A stretch of 64,000 nucleotides of DNA from Corynebacterium yonathiae (GCF_027570195.1 NZ_JAKMUZ010000007.1:1-64000), one strand, 5' to 3'. Positions 20,212-30,458 are shown, counted from the first letter of the stretch. Notes: generated by a model not told the origin, from the letters alone. A program made the numbers and translations.

Positions 20212-21345
20212 TTATGTTGCGTAATTATCCTCGGACGATGATACTCGGGGTTTGCACAGCAAGGCGATTCCCTGTGAGCCAATTCGCGTAATGATTACCG
20301 CAAAAGGCTTCTTCCCCTTCAGCTTCATCTTCTTCCGCAGCTGGTCAGGGTCAACTTCTACCCCGCGTACGAGGATTTCGAGACTTCCCGCGTCATAGGA
20401 TTTAAGTACGGACTTTAATCTCTTTAGGGGGACCTTTTCTATGAATGGAAATCCCGAAGTTCCCTCGGGAATCCTCTCGCCTGTTAGATACGCGATGCGC
20501 GGATCGATTTGGTGCAGCCCTTCCCGTGCCGCGTAATGCTGAACCAAACCAGCGCGAACGATGGCTCCATCGGGGTCTATGAGATAGCTCCCAATATCTC
20601 CGGCCTCGGGCAGGTTGCTTTCCTGGTCATCTAGGACATCTACCTTGTGCCCACGAATCATCACCGCTCGTCGACCGGTACCAAAGCCTGGGGTATACAA
20701 GCAGGCTTCCTTTACTGCGCCTTCCACGCTCGCGACGGTGACAAGGCCGCTCCATTCGCTGAAATCCAGACCAGGTGCGCACTTGATGGCCAATTCCTTG
20801 CCGCGATGCTTGGCGACGACCTCTGACAGCGGCGGCACCAAATCCTCCGGCCGCGTGATTCTTCTACCACCGGCCCGACGCGCGGGATCCGCTAAAAGAA
20901 CTTCGGCAGTCGTCGTTGTCGTGAGCGCATCCGCCCGGAAAATCTTGGCCGATGAGAGATTGTACCTCGCCATTTTCACCCGCGATTCATCCAGATCCGA
21001 GCCGAAGTACTCGAGCGGAGAATTATATCCTTCTGTGCCGATGGAGCAGGTGATGTCGTGGACGCTGCCTACTCCCTGTTCCGCCAGAAATGCCGCCCGG
21101 TATGCCGCAACCTCGACGGGGGTTGCTTGTTGAGCTGAGTCGGCGTCCATTAGCCAGCCACTGGGGAGTTTGCCCGAACTGCGGGCGGTCACTAGCTCCA
21201 TGACCGCGCGGCCAAACTCGCCGAACTTCTCTTTCAAAATTTCGGTGTCTTTGAGCCGAGAAGACTTAGTTAGGGAAAGGTCGAGGCTAGCTATTTCCTC
21301 TTGGTGCTCGGCCAGGAAGCTGACTTCAGCGGGGGTATAACTCAT
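20212..21345 (-). CDS. SAM-dependent methyltransferase with THUMP-like C-terminus
   Basis: A 377-residue class I methyltransferase-fold protein: the SAM loop is VHDITCSIGTEG, the acidic ribose contact is GSDLDESRVKMARYN, and VLLADPARRAGGRRI follows. The last 80 residues (VPLKRLKSVLKSYDAGSLEILVRGVEVDPDQLRKKMKLKG) form a THUMP-like RNA-binding domain, so an RNA target is likely. This actinobacterial family is uncharacterised to my knowledge. Its ATG overlaps the Nudix stop by 4 bp (ATGA), placing it last in a three-gene operon. Confidence 0.82.
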   Translation of the reverse strand: MSYTPAEVSFLAEHQEEIASLDLSLTKSSRLKDTEILKEKFGEFGRAVMELVTARSSGKLPSGWLMDADSAQQATPVEVAAYRAAFLAEQGVGSVHDITCSIGTEGYNSPLEYFGSDLDESRVKMARYNLSSAKIFRADALTTTTTAEVLLADPARRAGGRRITRPEDLVPPLSEVVAKHRGKELAIKCAPGLDFSEWSGLVTVASVEGAVKEACLYTPGFGTGRRAVMIRGHKVDVLDDQESNLPEAGDIGSYLIDPDGAIVRAGLVQHYAAREGLHQIDPRIAYLTGERIPEGTSGFPFIEKVPLKRLKSVLKSYDAGSLEILVRGVEVDPDQLRKKMKLKGKKPFAVIITRIGSQGIALLCKPRVSSSEDNYAT

Positions 21346-22169
21346 ATGCGGTCTAAAGGGGTGGTGGAAAAGAACTCTCGGTAGCGGGGATCCTCGCGCG
21401 GATCCCCAATGACGGGGCGCAGGTCAGAAAAGGACGCATCATCGAGGACTTCTTGAACCGAGGTATATCTGCTTAGTCTTTGCATCTGCGCCCACGTAGG
21501 GATCACAAGGCGCACCAGCCCGGCGCGCCAGCCGTCCAAGATTAGTTGTGGGGAGAACCATCCAGCATCGTCTGCTTCATCGGTATCGCCATCCGGTTCT
21601 TGGCCGGAGGGCAGTACCCCTACGAAGAAAAAGGTATCGAACCAGTGGCTCTTTCCTTTTCCTACCCACCGCGCCCAGGGAAGGAGCATATCGGCGTCGA
21701 CACGCATGCCGTTATTACTCAGGAACTCAGTAAAAGAGATGGTGTGGTTTTCGAGTAGCTTTCGCTCCTTGTGATAGCGCCGCGCATTGGAGACGATGCC
21801 GTCTTCACGGATAGCGAAGAGGGTGCCGGCTTCCTCGAAGAGCTCGCGTGCCGCGGCGAATAAAAGGGCATGGGCTTTGTATTTGGTTACGCCCATCCGC
21901 CGGGCCAGGGAGATGACGGACTTGCCGGCCCATAGTTCGCCCGAGTCCCAGGAACGCGGCGGAAAGTCGCGAGGGTCTACCCCACCACCGGGAAATACTG
22001 AGTGCCCCGGGTAGTTGTGCATGGTGTGCACGCGCTCTTGCACCCAGACTTCAAGACCGTCGGCGCCGTCCCGCAGAAGCAGGACGGTTGCCGCCAAGCG
22101 CCCACCGTTAAAACCGGTGGTATCGCTGGCATCAACGGCATCGATACGGTCATGAAAGGGGTTGGTCAT
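21342..22169 (-). CDS. Nudix hydrolase
   Basis: A 275-residue hydrolase of nucleoside-diphosphate-linked substrates. The Nudix box core RELFEEAGTLF (REXXEEXG) is at about residue 110, preceded by an insert after NYPGHSVFPGGGVDPRD. The extended N-terminus with FNGGRLAATVLLLRDG and the inserted region resemble the CoA-diphosphatase/NUDT19-like branch, but this is not certain. Its start overlaps the ABC ATPase stop by 4 bp, and its stop overlaps the methyltransferase start by 4 bp. Confidence 0.88.
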   Translation of the reverse strand: MTNPFHDRIDAVDASDTTGFNGGRLAATVLLLRDGADGLEVWVQERVHTMHNYPGHSVFPGGGVDPRDFPPRSWDSGELWAGKSVISLARRMGVTKYKAHALLFAAARELFEEAGTLFAIREDGIVSNARRYHKERKLLENHTISFTEFLSNNGMRVDADMLLPWARWVGKGKSHWFDTFFFVGVLPSGQEPDGDTDEADDAGWFSPQLILDGWRAGLVRLVIPTWAQMQRLSRYTSVQEVLDDASFSDLRPVIGDPREDPRYREFFSTTPLDRI

Positions 22170-22987
22170 AAAGAAGCTCGGCGGGCGAAGTATCGCTGTC
22201 CAATGCGGTCTACCTGAATGGGCTGATGGAAGGCGCGAGTCAGGTTTTCTGAGGTGAGAACGGAATTAATCAGTCCTTTTGCCACTACCTTACCCTCATC
22301 CAGCAGCATGGCGTGGGTGAAGCCGTAGGGGATCTCTTCCACGTGGTGGGTGATCATGACAATCGCTGGGGCATCTGGATCCATTGCTAAATCGCCGAGA
22401 TATCCCACTAGGTCTTCGCGGCCTCCCAGGTCCATTCCGGCAGAAGGCTCATCCAGGATAAGCAACTCGGGGTTAGTCATGAGTGCGCGAGCGAGGACGA
22501 CGCGCTTCTTTTCTCCCTCGGACAGGGTTCCCCACGTGCGCTCTTTAAGGTGGGTGGCACCAACCTGTGCCAAGATGTCATCGGCGCGCGAGAAATCCAT
22601 GTCTTGGTATTCCTCCCGCCAGCGGCCAAGCACAGCGTAGCCGGCAGAAACGACGAGATCGTCCACACGCTCATTTTCTGGGATCCGCGATTGCACCGCC
22701 GCGGAGGAGATGCCGATGAGCGCGCGCAGATCACGCATGTCGGTTTTGCCAATTTGCTCCCCCATTAAAAAGGCGGTGCCTTTCGAAGGGAATTCTTCGG
22801 CCGCGGCCATACGCACTAGCGAGGTCTTGCCCGCGCCATTGGGGCCAATGATGACCCAGCGCTCATCGAGTTCTACTTGCCAGTCCACAGGACCGACGAG
22901 GGTCTTGCGGCCGCGGCGCAGCTCGACGCCGCGAAAATCTACGAGCCAATCTTGATCTGTAGGAGTTACGTCGTTCACGCCTTCCAT
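22166..22987 (-). CDS. Stand-alone ABC ATPase
   Basis: A 273-residue ATP-binding subunit with no membrane segments and no permease gene nearby. It has Walker A GPNGAGKT, signature LSEGEKKRV, Walker B LLILDEPSAGMD and H-loop MITHHVEE. The ATG at 22987 begins MEGVNDVTPTDQDWLVDFRGVEL just before the first strand; longer upstream frames have unrelated composition. It leads the operon with Nudix and methyltransferase genes and is divergent from glgE across 58 bp. It could energise a transporter encoded elsewhere or act on RNA/ribosomes. Confidence 0.87.
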   Translation of the reverse strand: MEGVNDVTPTDQDWLVDFRGVELRRGRKTLVGPVDWQVELDERWVIIGPNGAGKTSLVRMAAAEEFPSKGTAFLMGEQIGKTDMRDLRALIGISSAAVQSRIPENERVDDLVVSAGYAVLGRWREEYQDMDFSRADDILAQVGATHLKERTWGTLSEGEKKRVVLARALMTNPELLILDEPSAGMDLGGREDLVGYLGDLAMDPDAPAIVMITHHVEEIPYGFTHAMLLDEGKVVAKGLINSVLTSENLTRAFHQPIQVDRIGQRYFARRASL

Positions 22988-23032
22988 TGTGACTGATTTG
23001 TTCTTTGCCCGGTGAAATTGACACAGCTGCAT

Positions 23033-23038
23033 TAGTCT
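23033..23038 (+). promoter_or_regulatory. glgE leaderless -10 box
   Basis: TAGTCT ends 7 nt before the ATG at 23046, so transcription would begin on that ATG. This supports the second of two close ATG codons (23040 and 23046) as the glgE start. Confidence 0.5.
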
Positions 23039-23045
23039 TATGGGC

Positions 23046-25055
23046 ATGACTACTCGCCTTGGTATTGACGATGTCCGCCCGCTGATCTCCGCCGGTTCTG
23101 TAGCCTCCAAAGCCGTTGTAGGCGAGGTAGTTCCTGTCACCGCCCTTGTCTGGCGCGAAGGACACGACGCGGTCTCTGCCACCTTGTCCGCCTGGGCGGC
23201 ACGGTCCACGGCTACCTCCTCCGTTACCATGCAGGTAGACCCCACTGATCAGGATCGTGTGCACGGCGTCTTTACCCCAGGTACCCAAGGCACCTGGTAC
23301 TTTCGAGTCGATGCTTGGTCGGATCCCATAGCTACGTGGAAAAACGCAATAACCAAGAAGATGGCGGCCGGGCAATCCGCTACCGAACTGGCCAATGACC
23401 TCCAGCATGGCGCTGACCTATTTTCTCGCGCGGCCTTGCAAACCCCCTCGGATATTGTCACGCCCCTCTTTGCTGCTGCACGGGACTTGGAGGATGAGTC
23501 CTTGGACGTCGATAATCGCGTGCAGGTGGCGCTCTCGGACGAGGTTGCAGACATTCTGCACTCACACCCCCTGCGCGATCTCTTGGTGGAGGGTTCAATC
23601 CACGAGGTATACGTAGAGCGTCCAGCCGCGCTCTATAACTCGTGGTACGAGCTTTTCCCGCGTTCCACGGGCGGCTGGGACGAAAAGGGGAATCCTGTGC
23701 ACGGCACGTTCGAGACCACAGCCAAAGCACTCGAGCGCGTAGCCGATATGGGCTTCGATACGGTGTATTTTCCGCCCATCCACCCCATCGGTGAGGTGCA
23801 CCGCAAGGGAAAAAATAACTCGGTCGTTGCTGAGCCCGGTGATGTAGGAAGTCCGTGGGCCATCCAGGACCACTCCACCACCCACCCCGACTTGGGCACA
23901 ATAGAAGACTTCAAGAAGCTGGTCTCTCGCGCCCAGGAACTTGGCCTGGAAGTAGCGCTTGATTTCGCACTGCAGGCATCGCCCGATCACCCATGGGCCA
24001 TCAGCCACCCAGAGTTTTTCACGGTCCTTCCGGATGGCACCATCGCCTACGCCGAGAACCCGCCGAAGAAGTATCAGGATATCTATCCACTCAACTTCGA
24101 TAACGCACCTGATGCTATCTATCACGAAATCTATGAAACGCTCATGATTTGGGTAGAAGCCGGGGTGAGCACGTTCCGCGTGGATAACCCTCATACCAAG
24201 CCAGCTAACTTCTGGGATTGGTTGATTACCCGCGTGCACGCCACCCACCCAGATGTCATCTTCCTGGCAGAGGCCTTTACCCGCGCCCCTCGCCTTTTCG
24301 GGCTAGCGAAAGCGGGCTTTTCTCAGTCCTATACCTACTTCACCTGGCAGACCTCTAAGCATGAGCTCACCCAGTTTGGCCAGATGCACGTCGAGCAGGC
24401 AGATATCTGCCGCCCCAACCTTTTTGTCAATACCCCGGATATCCTGCATGAATCTTTACAAACCGGTGGGCGCGCCATGTTCGCCATCCGCGCTGTCCTC
24501 GCTGCGACCATTTCGCCGCTATGGGGCGTGTACTCCGGTTTTGAACTCTATGAGCACACTCCGGTAGCTCCGGGGTCCGAGGAATACCTCGACTCCGAAA
24601 AGTACGAGCTGCGCCCGCGCGATTTCGCTGCTGCGGCTGCGTCTGGCGATTCCCTCGAGTCCTATATCCGGCTGCTTAACCAGATTCGCCGGGATAACCC
24701 CGCATTGCAGCAATTGCGCACCCTGCGTTTCCATGACACCGACAATGAAGCCATCATTGCCTATTCCAAAGCGGATCCGACCACCGGCAACGTCGTCCTC
24801 GTCGTGGTTAACCTAGATCCGCGCAATGCGCAGGAAGCTACCGTCACGGTAAATATGCAAGCTATCGGCCGCCACCCTGGCGAGTCCTATACTGTCCAGG
24901 ACACGATCACCGGCTCTGCCTACCACTGGTCCGAACGCAACTTTGTGCGTTTAGAGCCGCTTCGCGACGTCGCCCATGTCTTCGTTCTCCCCCCTGCCGA
25001 CCACGCCCTCCAAGAACAGCTCACCTGGCGCAAGGTCACCGACTATCGCCCATAA
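23046..25055 (+). CDS. glgE: Alpha-1,4-glucan:maltose-1-phosphate maltosyltransferase
   Basis: Extends glycogen-like alpha-glucan using maltose-1-phosphate. The 669-residue GH13_3 enzyme opens with [15 protein letters not shown], has an N-terminal all-beta domain to about residue 190, and then a GH13 barrel ([30 protein letters not shown], the nucleophile Asp in [10 protein letters not shown], the acid Glu in [11 protein letters not shown]). The C-terminus is a beta-domain. glgB starts 44 bp downstream, so the two likely form the GlgE-pathway pair, with the trehalose-derived donor made elsewhere. Confidence 0.96.
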   Translation: MTTRLGIDDVRPLISAGSVASKAVVGEVVPVTALVWREGHDAVSATLSAWAARSTATSSVTMQVDPTDQDRVHGVFTPGTQGTWYFRVDAWSDPIATWKNAITKKMAAGQSATELANDLQHGADLFSRAALQTPSDIVTPLFAAARDLEDESLDVDNRVQVALSDEVADILHSHPLRDLLVEGSIHEVYVERPAALYNSWYELFPRSTGGWDEKGNPVHGTFETTAKALERVADMGFDTVYFPPIHPIGEVHRKGKNNSVVAEPGDVGSPWAIQDHSTTHPDLGTIEDFKKLVSRAQELGLEVALDFALQASPDHPWAISHPEFFTVLPDGTIAYAENPPKKYQDIYPLNFDNAPDAIYHEIYETLMIWVEAGVSTFRVDNPHTKPANFWDWLITRVHATHPDVIFLAEAFTRAPRLFGLAKAGFSQSYTYFTWQTSKHELTQFGQMHVEQADICRPNLFVNTPDILHESLQTGGRAMFAIRAVLAATISPLWGVYSGFELYEHTPVAPGSEEYLDSEKYELRPRDFAAAAASGDSLESYIRLLNQIRRDNPALQQLRTLRFHDTDNEAIIAYSKADPTTGNVVLVVVNLDPRNAQEATVTVNMQAIGRHPGESYTVQDTITGSAYHWSERNFVRLEPLRDVAHVFVLPPADHALQEQLTWRKVTDYRP

Positions 25056-25099
25056 ACATTTGCCCACAGGACTGCACCCAATCTAGGTACTCTGATTGT

Positions 25100-27217
25100 A
25101 TGAACATCCCGGCCACTGACCTCGCTCGCCTCAATGACTGCCGCCACCATGACCCCCACGGCTTCTACGGCTGGCACGAAGGTACCGTCCGTACTCGCCA
25201 GCCGGGTGCTACCGCGGTACGGCTTCATACCCCCACGCAATCCTTGTCCATGGATTTGGTGGGCGACGACATCTGGGAAGCGGAGGTAGGCGATAACTGC
25301 GATTACCGCCTGGAAATCTCCTACCCCGAGGCCCCTACCCGCACCGTGGCTGATGGATATCACTTCCTTCCCACCATCGGCTCGCTGGATCTGCACCTTA
25401 TCGGCGAAGGCCGCCACGAGCGCCTCTGGGATGTCCTCGGTGCTAACCTGCGCTCTTATGACACAGAGATAGGGCCCGTAAGCGGCGTGTCCTTTGCTGT
25501 GTGGGCCCCCAATGCCCAAGGTGTGGCCGTCGTGGGCGATTTCTGCGGCTGGAACCCAACCCAGTATCCAATGCGTTCGCTTGGTTCTACCGGCGTATGG
25601 GAGGTCTTTGTTCCGGGCATCGGTGCTGGCGAGCGCTATAAGTTCGCCATATTTAGCCAGGAAGGACGCAAAGACAAGGCCGACCCATTGGCCAAGCGCA
25701 CCGCCTGCCCTCCAGAGACAGACTCGATAGTGGATTCCACCAATTTCGCTTGGTCCGATTCTGCCTGGATGGACAAGCGCTCCGGCAACCTCGACGTCCC
25801 GATGAGCATCTATGAGGTCCACGTTGGCTCGTGGAAGGTCGGGGCGAATTATAACCAGCTACGCGAGGAGCTCATCCCTTATCTAAAGGAGCATGGCTTC
25901 ACCCACGTTGAGCTCTTGCCCGTGGCCGAGCACCCCTTCGGCGGGTCCTGGGGATATCAAGTCTCCGGCTACTACTCGCCTTCTGCGCGGTGGGGCTCGC
26001 CGAATGAGTTCCGCGCATTAGTCAATGCACTGCACGAAAACGGCATCGGCGTCATCGTAGACTGGGTACCGGCCCACTTCCCCAAGGACGATTGGGCCCT
26101 CGGCCGCTTTGATGGTCAGGCTCTCTACGAGCACCCCGATCCCCGCCGCGGCGAACAGGCCGATTGGGGAACTTACGTCTTTGATTTTGGCCGCAATGAG
26201 GTGCGCAATTTCCTCGTGGCCAACGCCCTGTATTGGGCCGAAGAGTTCCACATCGACGGCCTGCGTGTAGACGCCGTCGCTTCCATGCTTTACCTGGATT
26301 ATTCCCGCGATGAATGGCTACCTAACCAGTTTGGCGGTCGCGAGAATCTCGAAGCCGTGCAATTTTTGCAGGAGACCAACGCCACCCTCAATCGCACTCA
26401 TCCAGGCGTGCTCACCATTGCTGAAGAATCCACCTCCTGGCCGGGCGTTACCGCCCCCACCTCCGAGAATGGTCTGGGCTTTTCCCTGAAGTGGAATATG
26501 GGCTGGATGAATGACACCTTGGAGTACTTCAAGCACGAACCCGTCCACCGCTCCTACCACCACGGTGAGCTCACCTTCTCCATGGTTTACGCCTATTCTG
26601 AGCGCTACGTGCTGCCCTTTAGCCATGACGAGGTAGTTCACGGCAAGGGTTCGCTGTGGCAGCGCATGCCTGGCGACGACTGGAATAAGGCAGCCGGCCT
26701 ACGCGCGCTCTACGGCTACATGTTCTCTCACCCCGGCAAGAACCTCCTCTTCATGGGCCAGGAATTTGGCCAGACTACCGAGTGGGCCGAGGGACATTCA
26801 GTAGACTGGGCCAACCTCGATGGGTGGGGCAACGAATGGCACCGCGGTATCAAGAGGCTCGTGCGCGATATCAACCTCATCTACCGTGACACCCCAGCTT
26901 TGTGGAGCCAAGATTTCAGCCAAGATGGCTTCCGATGGGTCAAGGCCGATGACTCGACGAATAATGTCCTTGGTTACGTCCGCTACGGCGCAGACGGGTC
27001 TGCCTTGCTCGCCGTGTGCAACCTTTCGGGTTCTTCCATTCCCAACTACGGCCTCTGGGTTCCACATGACGGTGAGTGGCAGATGGTGCTCAACACTGAT
27101 GATGCCGTGTATGAGGGCGCTGGGAATCCGCTTCCCCTACACATTCACGTGGCGGATAATTCTGCCACGCTCCATCTTCCGGCCAACTCGGTGCAGTGGT
27201 ACGTACTGGAGCGATAG
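25100..27217 (+). CDS. glgB: 1,4-alpha-glucan branching enzyme
   Basis: Introduces alpha-1,6 branches into alpha-glucan. The 705-residue protein has an N-terminal carbohydrate-binding module, the CBM48 module ([24 protein letters not shown]) and the GH13_9 barrel with [25 protein letters not shown], the nucleophile Asp in [15 protein letters not shown], the acid Glu in [13 protein letters not shown] and [20 protein letters not shown] box 6 nt before the ATG gives it its own leaderless promoter in addition to read-through from glgE. It converges on the ArsC-like gene with 4 bp between the stops. Confidence 0.97.
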   Translation: MNIPATDLARLNDCRHHDPHGFYGWHEGTVRTRQPGATAVRLHTPTQSLSMDLVGDDIWEAEVGDNCDYRLEISYPEAPTRTVADGYHFLPTIGSLDLHLIGEGRHERLWDVLGANLRSYDTEIGPVSGVSFAVWAPNAQGVAVVGDFCGWNPTQYPMRSLGSTGVWEVFVPGIGAGERYKFAIFSQEGRKDKADPLAKRTACPPETDSIVDSTNFAWSDSAWMDKRSGNLDVPMSIYEVHVGSWKVGANYNQLREELIPYLKEHGFTHVELLPVAEHPFGGSWGYQVSGYYSPSARWGSPNEFRALVNALHENGIGVIVDWVPAHFPKDDWALGRFDGQALYEHPDPRRGEQADWGTYVFDFGRNEVRNFLVANALYWAEEFHIDGLRVDAVASMLYLDYSRDEWLPNQFGGRENLEAVQFLQETNATLNRTHPGVLTIAEESTSWPGVTAPTSENGLGFSLKWNMGWMNDTLEYFKHEPVHRSYHHGELTFSMVYAYSERYVLPFSHDEVVHGKGSLWQRMPGDDWNKAAGLRALYGYMFSHPGKNLLFMGQEFGQTTEWAEGHSVDWANLDGWGNEWHRGIKRLVRDINLIYRDTPALWSQDFSQDGFRWVKADDSTNNVLGYVRYGADGSALLAVCNLSGSSIPNYGLWVPHDGEWQMVLNTDDAVYEGAGNPLPLHIHVADNSATLHLPANSVQWYVLER

Positions 27218-27221
27218 ATGC

Positions 27222-27614
27222 CTATCGCTGCGCGCGTAGGAACTCCACCACGCGCGCTTCAATATCATCGCGAAGCGCATCCATGCGCTCTTCACCCTCC
27301 AGACCACGCAGCGAGGGATCCTCGATGTCCCACCGCTGCGCTGGCCCCTCATATTTCGCATCACCAACCACGATGACGTGGTCGACAGCGGCTGAAAGGT
27401 GGGGATCCACTAGAGCAGGAGTACCAGTCATTTCTGCTCCCACCTTCGCCAGGGAGGCTTTAGCCTCTTGATTGATGCCCTGCCGGGTATGCTCCGGGGT
27501 AGTTTGCACTCCAGCCGAGTAGATTTCCCATTCGGGGGCATGCTTGGCGGCTAACGCCGCAGCCATCTGCGACTTACCGCGATTTGTATTGCACAGGAAA
27601 AGCACTGAAGTCAT
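27222..27614 (-). CDS. ArsC-like low-molecular-weight phosphatase/arsenate reductase
   Basis: A 130-residue protein of the LMW protein tyrosine phosphatase fold. The P-loop near the N-terminus is FLCNTNRGKSQMAAALAA. The phosphate-binding Arg of CX5R is replaced by Lys, as in the mycothiol-dependent arsenate reductases known from C. glutamicum. One catalytic Cys (residue 8) is present and no second resolving Cys is seen, consistent with thiol-transferase (mycothiol/mycoredoxin) chemistry. No arsenite pump or ArsR lies adjacent. A phosphatase role cannot be excluded. A TAGGAT box lies 8 nt before the ATG. Confidence 0.78.
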   Translation of the reverse strand: MTSVLFLCNTNRGKSQMAAALAAKHAPEWEIYSAGVQTTPEHTRQGINQEAKASLAKVGAEMTGTPALVDPHLSAAVDHVIVVGDAKYEGPAQRWDIEDPSLRGLEGEERMDALRDDIEARVVEFLRAQR

Positions 27615-27634
27615 GCTTTCCCATCCTACTCAAA

Positions 27635-28558
27635 CTAGTACAGGGCACTCGCCAGCTTGGTGCGCGCTTCCAGGACACGCGGGTCATTGGCGTCGAAGAG
27701 GCCGAAAAGCTCTAGCAAGCGTTCTCGGATCTGTGCTTTCTTGTCACCTGCTGTTGCCTTCATCGTTTCAATGAGACGTTCAAAAGCTTTCTCCGGTGCT
27801 CCCGCCACTACCTCGGCATCCGCAGCACGCATTTGCTTATCGGCGTCCTCCTTATCCCCTTCCGCAGCCGCAATCGGGTCATCGGTCTGGTTAGCTGGGT
27901 CTAGGCGCTTGAGCAAGATCGTGGTATCGCGTGCCTGTTTAATCTGCACATTATCGGGCTCGGAATCCAAGATATCGTTGTAGACCTTGATGGCTCCGTC
28001 AAAGTCGCCCGCGTTCAAGAAGCTCTCCGCTTCCTGGAGACGCGGATCCTCTTCCTCTTGGGGCTGTGGCTCTCCCGCATCGCTCTGTAGGCCCTTCAAC
28101 TGTGGGCCAACGTTCTGAACGAGGGTATCGACCCATTGTTTAAGCGCATCCTTGGGCTGCGCGCCTTCGAAATTCGTCAATGGTTGCCCAGCTCCCAAGG
28201 CCACCACGGTCGGCAGGTTCTTAACGCCAAAGGCCTGCGCAACCTGGGGAGTAGCATCCGCATCCACGTAAGCAACAAGGAAGCTCAAGTTGCCTTGCGA
28301 GGCTAATTCTTGCAGGTCAGACTTCAGCTGCTCTGACTGGGTGGAGCGAGCAGTGCCGATGAGAACTACCACCGGAACCTCCGTAGAGCGGCGCACTACG
28401 TCCTGATCGAAGTTAGCCTCCGTGACCGTGAAGAAGGGCTGGATTCCGCCAGCACCGGCTTGTGGCGACTCCTGCGCCTTCTGGCGCGCCTCGGCCCGAG
28501 CCTTAACCTGGCTGAGGTCGAGCGCGCCTCCTACATAAGCATTATTTGGTGAAGTCAT
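27635..28558 (-). CDS. Thioredoxin-fold protein with TPR region (CnoX-like), lacking CxxC
   Basis: A 307-residue cytosolic protein: a disordered Ala/Gln-rich N-terminus, a thioredoxin domain (about residues 45-145: FFTVTEANFDQDVV, VDADATPQVAQAFGVKNLPTVVAL), and a C-terminal tetratricopeptide-like half (EAESFLNAGDFDGAIKVYNDIL). The usual CGPC site reads GTARSTQS, so it cannot do thiol redox chemistry. Such proteins act as holdases or co-chaperones in the CnoX family; that role is inferred. It is 1 bp after the thiamine-binding-type gene, so the two are cotranscribed. Confidence 0.85.
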   Translation of the reverse strand: MTSPNNAYVGGALDLSQVKARAEARQKAQESPQAGAGGIQPFFTVTEANFDQDVVRRSTEVPVVVLIGTARSTQSEQLKSDLQELASQGNLSFLVAYVDADATPQVAQAFGVKNLPTVVALGAGQPLTNFEGAQPKDALKQWVDTLVQNVGPQLKGLQSDAGEPQPQEEEDPRLQEAESFLNAGDFDGAIKVYNDILDSEPDNVQIKQARDTTILLKRLDPANQTDDPIAAAEGDKEDADKQMRAADAEVVAGAPEKAFERLIETMKATAGDKKAQIRERLLELFGLFDANDPRVLEARTKLASALY

Positions 28559-28867
28559 CTAGTCCTCCTTTGCAAGGCGGCGGTTCACCGCATCTACCTT
28601 GTCCGTCAACTGATTAGTCACGCCCTCGCGAATATCGGCTTTCACCACTAAAGAAGTACGCGGAGACACCGCACGCACTGCATCGGTAGCCTTTTTAATG
28701 GTTCCAAAGACCTCGTCCCATTCGCCTTCTAGCAAGGTGAACATGGCATTGGTTTCGTTGGGCAGGCCAGACTCACGGACCACGCGCACGGCCTCGGCCA
28801 CGGCGTCAGCCATTTCTTGGGAGTCATTATTTACTACCGCGGGGGCAACAGAAAATGCAACAATCAT
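28559..28867 (-). CDS. MTH1187/YkoF-type thiamine-binding family protein
   Basis: A 102-residue protein of the DUF77 family: MIVAFSVAPAV at the start, ESGLPNETNAMFTLLEGEWDEVFGTIKKA in the middle. Members bind thiamine or related small ligands as tetramers; the ligand here is not shown. The ATG at 28867 lies 7 nt after a TAGACT box (28875-28880 on the minus strand), indicating a leaderless transcript. This -10 box lies at the very end of the upstream Cys/His gene. It is directly followed by the thioredoxin-TPR gene. Confidence 0.85.
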   Translation of the reverse strand: MIVAFSVAPAVVNNDSQEMADAVAEAVRVVRESGLPNETNAMFTLLEGEWDEVFGTIKKATDAVRAVSPRTSLVVKADIREGVTNQLTDKVDAVNRRLAKED

Positions 28868-28877
28868 GCCCGCTAGT

Positions 28878-29162
28878 CTACCTACGCTCCCAACAGTGGC
28901 GGTGCCAATGCCGACGATCCTCGCCTTGGCGGCCCACGTCCCGTGGCCACGCAACGATATGGGCCACCCCGGGCGGAATATTTTGATTACACCCTGGGCA
29001 CACATAATACTTCTGGGCACGCGCAGAACCGATATGCCGCATGACATAGGGTTCACCGTGCGTCCAGCTAGGCCCCTCGACCGTCTGCGAGCCGAGAAAA
29101 GTCGACCCATCTTTAGGCAAGGATCGAAGCTCGAGCGGTTTGCGTCTATTCCGCCGTGGCAT
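28878..29162 (-). CDS. Small Cys/His protein, nucS-coupled
   Basis: A 94-residue basic protein with a candidate zinc site: C55-x2-C58, H68, and the cluster H85, H87, H89, C90 (RRHWHRHCW). The N-terminus is Arg-rich (MPRRNRRKP). The arrangement recalls HNH/treble-clef nucleases, but no activity is known to me; actinobacterial homologues are often loosely annotated as 'ATP/GTP-binding'. Its ATG shares a base with the nucS stop (TAATG), so it is translationally coupled to the mismatch endonuclease gene. Confidence 0.78.
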   Translation of the reverse strand: MPRRNRRKPLELRSLPKDGSTFLGSQTVEGPSWTHGEPYVMRHIGSARAQKYYVCPGCNQNIPPGVAHIVAWPRDVGRQGEDRRHWHRHCWERR

Positions 29163-29854
29163 TAGAACAATCGCAATTCATTCGACTCAAGACCGCGCAG
29201 CTCCTGGTAGTCCAGTACGACACACCGAATACCACGATCCTCTGCCAAAGTGCGTGCCTGCGGCTTGATTTCCTGCGCTGCGAATACACCAGACACTGGG
29301 GCGAGAAGCTCATCGCGATTGAGCAGCTCCAGATACCTCGTCAGCTGTTCCACGCCGTCGATCCCCCCACGGCGCTTTACCTCAATGGCCACATTATTGT
29401 TGTTCTCGTCCTTCGCCATGATGTCCACCGGACCGATTGCCGTGGGATATTCCCGACGCACCAACGTGTAGCGATCACCCAAGGTATTGATCTGGTCGGC
29501 CAAGAGTTCTTGGAGGTGCGCCTCAACGCCGTCTTTGACCAGACCCGGATCCTCACCCATGTCATAGGAGATTTCTTCGTGGATCTCCTCGATGGTAATG
29601 CGCAACTGCTCGCCCTTAGGGTTTTCCACCAGCCACAAGACTTCCCCTGTATCGTCACCGTCGAGGTCCTCAATCGCGGACTCCTTCAAGGTACATGGCG
29701 GCGTCATCCAGTTCAGCGGTTTATAGGCGCGGTCGTCGGCATGCACGGACACAGAACCGTCCGCTTTAACGATAAGCAGTCGGTCTGCCATCGGCAGGTG
29801 GGCATCCAAACGGCCCACGTAGTCTACTGAGCATCGGGCGATTACTAAACGCAT
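29162..29854 (-). CDS. nucS: Mismatch endonuclease NucS/EndoMS
   Basis: Cuts both strands at mismatches in the non-canonical (MutS/MutL-independent) mismatch repair of actinobacteria. The 230-residue protein has an N-terminal beta-sandwich for dimerisation and DNA binding, and a RecB-like nuclease core with D144, E158 and K160 (GPVDIMAKD ... [10 protein letters not shown]). It ends in LRLF, the C-terminal sliding-clamp-binding tail. A TAGGGT box lies 7 nt before the ATG (leaderless). Cotranscribed with the small Cys/His gene. Confidence 0.95.
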   Translation of the reverse strand: MRLVIARCSVDYVGRLDAHLPMADRLLIVKADGSVSVHADDRAYKPLNWMTPPCTLKESAIEDLDGDDTGEVLWLVENPKGEQLRITIEEIHEEISYDMGEDPGLVKDGVEAHLQELLADQINTLGDRYTLVRREYPTAIGPVDIMAKDENNNNVAIEVKRRGGIDGVEQLTRYLELLNRDELLAPVSGVFAAQEIKPQARTLAEDRGIRCVVLDYQELRGLESNELRLF

Positions 29855-29877
29855 GCTGTCTACCCTAGCGGGTAGGC

Positions 29878-30354
29878 CTATCGCTTGGATTGACGGGTGG
29901 CGCGATCGCGCAGTTGCCGGAAGTCAAAGCGCTGCTGCCGCTTGGAAGGAGCAGCTTCTACCCAGGCACCGAAGGCCATGATGCCGTGGGCGTCGGAAGC
30001 CAGCTCGTACTCCCTGCCCTTGACACGAAAGCGAACGACCTCGGTGGCGGCAGACATAAAAGAAGCCTCGGCATCATCGAGCGAGCGGGTGCTTACTACT
30101 TCGATGTCGAGGCGGTTGATACGCAGATCGCAGCGTGGAGAAACGGAACGGAGCTTAAAATACTCCACAAATTCGCCTTCATAACGCAAAGAACCATGCC
30201 GCCAAGAAAGAGAATTTCTAGCGGGTACTCGACGCAGAAGAACGGAAGTGCCGCGTGCACGCACGGTAAAAAAGCGAAGCGCAGCCAAAAAGATAACCAG
30301 CAATAGGGCCACCCCAAGGGCCCACAGAAGCACTGCAACCACTGTTGAATTCAT
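29878..30354 (-). CDS. DUF2550 membrane protein
   Basis: A 158-residue protein with one N-terminal membrane helix ([25 protein letters not shown]) and a cytosolic beta-rich domain containing [32 protein letters not shown]. It is conserved directly downstream of atpC in corynebacteria and mycobacteria (Rv1312 position); its function is unknown. I start at the ATG 30354, immediately before the helix; the open frame extends further upstream but with no membrane or domain features. Two hairpins separate it from atpC, so it probably has its own promoter. Confidence 0.85.
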   Translation of the reverse strand: MNSTVVAVLLWALGVALLLVIFLAALRFFTVRARGTSVLLRRVPARNSLSWRHGSLRYEGEFVEYFKLRSVSPRCDLRINRLDIEVVSTRSLDDAEASFMSAATEVVRFRVKGREYELASDAHGIMAFGAWVEAAPSKRQQRFDFRQLRDRATRQSKR

Positions 30355-30458
30355 GGGCCTTTTCACGCCATCCTCGCTTTGTGGAGAAACTGATTGCTTG
30401 AATTGTAGCGCCTTGAAGGTCCTGCACGCCAATAAGAATAGGCAAAGAAAACATGAAG

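Noticed and set aside
23012-23026. GTGAAATTGACACA near glgE as a CRP/GlxR site
   Set aside because: Half-site spacing is one base too short and the centre does not fit the consensus.
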